Shown here piece after piece: positions 5,396 through 8,711 of a stretch of 8,711 bases of DNA. The number at the start of each line of letters is the position of its first letter. Position 1 is the stretch's first letter. A program made the position numbers and the translations under genes. Origin of the DNA: Eubacterium sp. (lineage in GTDB: Bacteria; Bacillota_A; Clostridia; Lachnospirales; Lachnospiraceae); contig JAFVEX010000108.1 in NCBI GenBank assembly GCA_017475785.1, positions 1 through 8,711 on the forward strand, given 5' to 3'. The notes below the pieces were generated by a model, which searched no databases, was not told the origin of the DNA, and saw nothing but the letters and a program-made list of their open reading frames with translations.

Positions 5396-6571
5396 ATGAA
5401 AAAAAAGATTCTCGCAACTATCCTTGCAACCGGTATGGTCATGAGCCTTGCGGCATGCGGCGGCGCTTCTTCAGGCGGTTCTTCTGACGCAGCAGCTGAC
5501 AGCGCGGCAGCATCCAGCGCAGCAGCATCCAGCGCAGCAGCTGAAGAGGCAGCACCAGCTGAAGACGCAGCGGCTGATGACGCAGCGGCGAGCGAGGACT
5601 CCGAGACCGATATCATGTACACAAAGGCTGATATCGAGGCATCTGTTGACGGTCTTGGCGACTGGGAAAAAGACTATGACATGGCAGTCAAGGGCGATGA
5701 GAAGTTCACATGGGGCTACATCGACATGGGCTTCAAGGATACTTTCACCACAAAGATCCGTAACACATTCACCTACTACTGCTCACTGTATTTCCCGAAT
5801 GTTGAAGTTCTGGAAGGTGACGGCGAGATGGATCCGAACAGACAGCTTCAGCTGGCTGAGAACTACATCACACAGGGCGTTGACGCGATCATTCTTGACC
5901 CGACAGACGCTGACGGCTGCGTAGGTATCGTTGACCTCTGCAAAGACGCTAACATGCCGCTCGTTGCTGTAAACGCTATCATCCACACAGACCTGCTGAA
6001 CAATGGTATCGGCTTCGTTGGTTCCGATAACTACTATGCAGGACAGCTTGAGGCTGAGTGGATCATCGACAACATCGATGACAGCGAGACAGTTCAGATG
6101 TGCTACCAGAGAGGACAGGAAGGATACGATCACACAGAGCTTCGTCAGCAGGGCGTCTTCGAGACACTTGACAATGCTGGATACAACTATGAGCTGAAAT
6201 CCACTCTGATCTCTGACTACATGCGTGACAAAGCGATGAACAACGCAGAAGACTGGACAAACTCCTTCGGCGCTGACATCAAGGTTATCCCGTGCTGTAA
6301 CGACGAGTCCGCTATGGGTACTCTGCAGGCTTATCAGGCAGCTGGTCTGGCTGACGGCGTTGCAATCCTCGGAATCGACGCAAACCAGGATGCTCTTCAG
6401 GAAGTTAAGAACGGCAACCTTGCATGCACAGTCTTCCAGAACGGTCTTGCACAGGCTAAGTGGGCAGCAGCTTCTGCATACGATGCTTGCGTAAACGGCA
6501 CAGTTGAGACACAGGGCGTTGACGTTCCGTTCGAGCGTGTTGATTCTACAAACATTGATAATTATCTCTAA
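5396..6571 (+). CDS. Sugar ABC importer substrate-binding lipoprotein (type 1 periplasmic-binding fold)
   Basis: A 391-residue extracytoplasmic lipoprotein that captures the sugar and delivers it to the permease. The signal peptide is KKK, a hydrophobic stretch, and lipobox LAAC with lipidated C21. Residues 22-72 are a low-complexity Ala/Ser/Asp/Glu linker tethering the domain to the membrane. The ligand domain of the ribose/galactose-binding type follows, with WGYIDMGFKDTFTTKI at the N-lobe, ILDPTDADG around 166-173, GFVGSDNYYAGQ at 206-217, CCNDESAMGTLQAY in the hinge/C-lobe, ILGIDANQDAL at 324-334 and VFQN near the end. The ATG at 5396 is preceded by AGGGAGGA with a normal spacer and begins the signal peptide exactly. 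An upstream in-frame ORF extension from 5324 would ruin the signal peptide and lacks a ribosome binding site. It is last in the importer operon, after a 175-nt structured gap. The ligand cannot be predicted. Confidence 0.94.
   Translation: MKKKILATILATGMVMSLAACGGASSGGSSDAAADSAAASSAAASSAAAEEAAPAEDAAADDAAASEDSETDIMYTKADIEASVDGLGDWEKDYDMAVKGDEKFTWGYIDMGFKDTFTTKIRNTFTYYCSLYFPNVEVLEGDGEMDPNRQLQLAENYITQGVDAIILDPTDADGCVGIVDLCKDANMPLVAVNAIIHTDLLNNGIGFVGSDNYYAGQLEAEWIIDNIDDSETVQMCYQRGQEGYDHTELRQQGVFETLDNAGYNYELKSTLISDYMRDKAMNNAEDWTNSFGADIKVIPCCNDESAMGTLQAYQAAGLADGVAILGIDANQDALQEVKNGNLACTVFQNGLAQAKWAAASAYDACVNGTVETQGVDVPFERVDSTNIDNYL
5504..5542 (+). repeat. 15-bp tandem repeat encoding AAASS in lipoprotein linker
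   Basis: Two consecutive 15-bp units (5504-5518 and 5519-5533) differ at one base and encode AAASS twice; a partial third unit encodes AAA before the sequence diverges to EE. Such short in-frame repeats can expand or contract by slippage, changing linker length without affecting the ligand domain. Confidence 0.75.
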
Positions 6572-6588
6572 TTAAGAAAAGATGAAAA

Positions 6589-6631
6589 AGGGTAGTTGGG
6601 CAGGTCTGTATTTTGACAGCTGACTAACCCT
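6589..6631 (+). promoter_or_regulatory. Imperfect hairpin upstream of the importer terminator
   Basis: AGGGT (6589-6593) pairs with ACCCT (6627-6631), and AGTT with GACT next to it after one bulged A. An inner stem CTGT (6606-6609) pairs with ACAG (6616-6619). The segment GGCAGG at 6599-6604 copies part of the right arm of the next hairpin and could pair with its left arm (CCTGCC, 6638-6643), so it may compete with terminator formation. Confidence 0.4.
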
Positions 6632-6632
6632 G

Positions 6633-6675
6633 GAGAGCCTGCCATGGCATGATCATGGCAGGCTTTCTGGCTTTT
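6633..6675 (+). terminator. Intrinsic terminator of the importer operon
   Basis: AGCCTGCCATG (6636-6646) pairs perfectly with CATGGCAGGCT (6654-6664), loop GCATGAT, and the stem extends by three more pairs to 6633 and 6667. A T-rich tail, TTCTGGCTTTTATA, follows. It lies about 60 nt after the binding-protein stop codon and before the AraC-family gene, the expected place to end the importer transcript. The T tract is interrupted, so some read-through into the regulators is plausible. Confidence 0.75.
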
Positions 6676-6765
6676 ATATAGTGGAATGTACGCTGTTTTG
6701 GAGTGTTCCTGCCATATAAAGGCCTGCGGCTTCAGACTTTGGGCCAAACGGAGGAGGTGTGTGCG

Positions 6766-7803
6766 ATGGAAAAAAGGCGTGCGGGCCTGTCACTGATTAC
6801 TGATGAGAACGGCTGGGGGCTTCCGATCTATGACGGGTATCTTGAGTTTCCGCGGCAGGATGAGACTGGTATCGCCGTCCTGTATCAGGACCACGCGAGG
6901 ACGGTCATGCCGCATAAGCATTTTTACCATGAACTCGCGCTGATTGTGCGCGGACGCGGAACACACAGCTATCAGGGCGAACCAAGTGTGCCGCTGCTTC
7001 CGGGAGATGTCCTGCTGATCGATCCACACGTAGAACACAGCTACGTCGTGGAGACGCCGATGCTCATCATCAACTGCCAGTTTTTCACACACAAGCTGAA
7101 CATGGATTTCAACCGGATGGTAGGCAGCACGCACAGGCGGTGTGAGACCATCTATGAGGAGCCGAATATCATGCAGCGCTGGGATGAGCTTCACCGGGAG
7201 ACAGAGCTCTTCTGGGAGAAGGATTCCTCAAATCCTGCTTCGGCAGGGAAAAACGGGGAAAAATTCAGGCGGCGCGGCATCATCAGCCTGGAACGGGAAG
7301 AATTTGAGGAGGTAGAGAGATTTCTCTACGCGATGATGGACGAGCAGGAAAAGCCCGACCGGGACAGTGCCGCGCTGAAATCGCTCATTCTGCAGCTCAT
7401 GCTGACAAGGCTGAAGCGGCTGGTCAGAAGGCAGAACGCCATCAGCGAGAACAACCGCGTCGACACGCGGCAGCAGAAGATCGAAAAGGCACTGGCATAT
7501 ATTGAGGAAAACATCTCGGAGAACCTGCAGGTCGGGGATCTGGCAGAGCAGCTGTTCTGGAGTGAGGGATATTTTCGGAATGTGTTTAAGGAAGTAACCG
7601 GATTTACGCCCATCCAGTATATTAACCGGAAAAAAATCCTGAAATCGATTGATTACATTCAAAAGAGCAACATGAACGCGCAGGAAGCAGCAGAGCGCGT
7701 AGGAATCTACGATCCATCTTACTACAGCAGGCTTTTTAAGAAGTATATGGGATACTCTCCGCGTCAGCTGAACCGCTCACGCGGGCTGGAGACAGGGGAA
7801 TGA
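6766..7803 (+). CDS. AraC-family transcriptional regulator with N-terminal cupin domain
   Basis: A 345-residue DNA-binding regulator. The N-terminal cupin-like ligand domain carries MPHKHFYHELALIVRGRG (H50, H52, H55, E56) and the typical LLPGDVLLIDPHVEHSY segment; such domains usually sense a sugar or related metabolite. A hydrophilic linker around residues 150-175 separates it from a helical region. The C-terminal AraC/XylS domain (about 238-338) has two helix-turn-helix units: VGDLAEQLFWSEGYFRNVFKEVTG from about 255, and the unit beginning near 303 with YDPSYYSRLFKKYMGYSPRQ. The start is ATG 6766, set by GGAGGAGG at 6750-6757 with an 8-nt spacer; an in-frame GTG at 6703 has no such site. 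A regulator of this class placed after an importer is a likely activator of the upstream operon, whose promoter has a weak -35. The LacI-family gene follows 66 nt downstream with no terminator between. Target and ligand are inferred only. Confidence 0.92.
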   Translation: MEKRRAGLSLITDENGWGLPIYDGYLEFPRQDETGIAVLYQDHARTVMPHKHFYHELALIVRGRGTHSYQGEPSVPLLPGDVLLIDPHVEHSYVVETPMLIINCQFFTHKLNMDFNRMVGSTHRRCETIYEEPNIMQRWDELHRETELFWEKDSSNPASAGKNGEKFRRRGIISLEREEFEEVERFLYAMMDEQEKPDRDSAALKSLILQLMLTRLKRLVRRQNAISENNRVDTRQQKIEKALAYIEENISENLQVGDLAEQLFWSEGYFRNVFKEVTGFTPIQYINRKKILKSIDYIQKSNMNAQEAAERVGIYDPSYYSRLFKKYMGYSPRQLNRSRGLETGE

Positions 7804-7869
7804 TTGTCCCGGCAGCCGGCAGGAAAGAAGACTGGGATATCAACGAATCATCAGACGGAGAGAACGCAT

Positions 7870-8711
7870 ATGGCAGTTACACTAAAACAGATCGCAGATG
7901 CCTGCGGCGTGTCCAGGGGAACGGTAGACCGCGCGCTTCATAACCGCGGACGCGTTCAGCCGGAGGTCGCTGAGCGGATCCGTGAGATGGCCGAGAAGCT
8001 TGGCTATGAGCCAAATGCCGGCGGAAGGGCGCTGGCGCTGATGAAAAAAGAGATCGTGATCGGCGTGATCCTGCAGTTTGCGGAGACGGTTTTCATTCAG
8101 TCTGTGGAAGAAGGGATCCATGCCGCGGCTGCTCAGATGCAGTCGTATGGCTGCCGTGTCCAGGTTTTAAAATTTGACGGCGCGCAGCCGGACCGGGTTG
8201 CGGAAGCCATGCGGGAGCTGGCGCAGGAAGGCGTGAGCGGAATCGCGATGATCGCGACGGAACACGATGTCATCAGAAATGAGATACTGGCATGTGATGA
8301 GCGGGGAATCCGGGTCGTCACATTCAACTCAGATCTTCCGGAAAGCGGGCGGATCTGCTTCGTCGGAGAAGAAATGCGCAAGGGCGGGCGCGCCGCGGCA
8401 GGGCTGGCCGCCGATATCCTGGAGCCGGGAGACAAGATTGCCGTGTTTTCCGGACGTCAGGAGAGCCGCGTACAAAATGAGCGGGAGCTTGGCTTCCGGG
8501 AGACGCTCAGCCAGCTGGCGCGGAAGCTGCAGATTACCAGCATCTCTCACACAGATGATGACCCGCAGAGGCTGCTGCGGCAGCTGCGGGCTGCGCTGGA
8601 CGCAGAGCAGCTCCCAGACGCAGTCTACATCAACACACAGGGCGTCAGAGAAGCCTGTGCTCTGCTGAAGGAGCGGGGGCTGGGCCGGAAGGTCCGCGTA
8701 ATCGTCCACGA
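7870..8711 (+). CDS. LacI-family transcriptional regulator (3' end beyond window)
   Basis: An open reading frame of 280 complete codons with no stop before the window end; the family is usually about 330-350 residues, so the last 50-70 are missing. The N-terminal LacI helix-turn-helix is clear: TLKQIADACGVSRGTVDRAL at residues 4-23, then HNRGRV and the hinge region up to about residue 50 (KLGYEPN). From residue about 62 (EIVIGVILQ) a type 1 periplasmic-binding fold follows, with FIQSVEEGI, GIAMIATEHD, VTFNSDLP, CFVGEEMRKGG and DAVYINTQG, the same fold as the importer binding protein. GGAG at 7857-7860 is 9 nt before ATG 7870. The VDRALHNRGRV helix sequence is typical of LacI proteins with sugar-binding sensor domains. 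It probably shares an mRNA with the AraC gene and may repress or activate sugar genes here or downstream. Confidence 0.93.
   Translation, partial: MAVTLKQIADACGVSRGTVDRALHNRGRVQPEVAERIREMAEKLGYEPNAGGRALALMKKEIVIGVILQFAETVFIQSVEEGIHAAAAQMQSYGCRVQVLKFDGAQPDRVAEAMRELAQEGVSGIAMIATEHDVIRNEILACDERGIRVVTFNSDLPESGRICFVGEEMRKGGRAAAGLAADILEPGDKIAVFSGRQESRVQNERELGFRETLSQLARKLQITSISHTDDDPQRLLRQLRAALDAEQLPDAVYINTQGVREACALLKERGLGRKVRVIVH

Noticed and set aside
6613..6618. TTGACA as a -35 for the AraC gene
   Set aside because: The matching -10 position falls in the GC-rich terminator stem.
6715..6720. TATAAA as a -10 box for the AraC-family gene
   Set aside because: It lies well placed 45 nt before the start, but no -35 is found at any allowed spacing and no TG extension exists; too weak to annotate.
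1196..7869. Search for tRNA, CRISPR repeats, insertion-sequence ends and catabolite (cre) sites in the gaps
   Set aside because: No cloverleaf, spaced direct repeats, transposase remnants or good match to the cre consensus was seen by eye.

Overview
The window looks like part of a sugar-uptake and sugar-catabolism locus of a Gram-positive, probably clostridial (Lachnospiraceae-like) bacterium. Three things support this: strong AGGAGG-type ribosome binding sites before almost every gene, a lipoprotein-type solute-binding protein (KKK...LAAC lipobox), and moderately GC-rich coding sequence set against very AT-rich promoter regions. The taxonomic placement is inferred from style, not from a marker gene.

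All seven recognisable genes are on the + strand. Positions 17-2274 hold two catabolic enzymes: a Gfo/Idh/MocA-type NAD(P)-dependent sugar oxidoreductase and an AP-endonuclease-2-like TIM-barrel sugar isomerase/epimerase. They are separated by 110 nt containing a strong hairpin. The 485-nt gap 2275-2759 holds a large structured element ending in a T tract (probable terminator), AT-rich palindromes, an extended -10 promoter (TGATATAAT) and a structured leader. Positions 2760-6571 encode a CUT2-family (ribose/galactose-type) ABC importer: a double ATPase most like MglA, one permease overlapping it by 8 nt, and, after a 175-nt gap with competing hairpins and a possible second promoter, the lipoprotein binding protein. 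A strong terminator-like hairpin follows at 6633-6675. Positions 6766-8711 hold two regulators, an AraC-family cupin protein and a LacI-family protein cut by the window end.

A coherent reading is that the importer brings in a monosaccharide, polyol or small glycoside. The oxidoreductase oxidises it and the TIM-barrel enzyme isomerises or otherwise processes the keto product, while the AraC and LacI proteins sense the substrate or a product. The substrate cannot be read from the sequence. I see no clearly new enzyme system. The least explained parts are the intergenic RNA/DNA structures: three of the five gaps carry two or more hairpins, in several cases mutually exclusive, and the heptamer GGCAGGT recurs in three of them. 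No tRNA, rRNA, CRISPR, insertion sequence or phage gene was seen.
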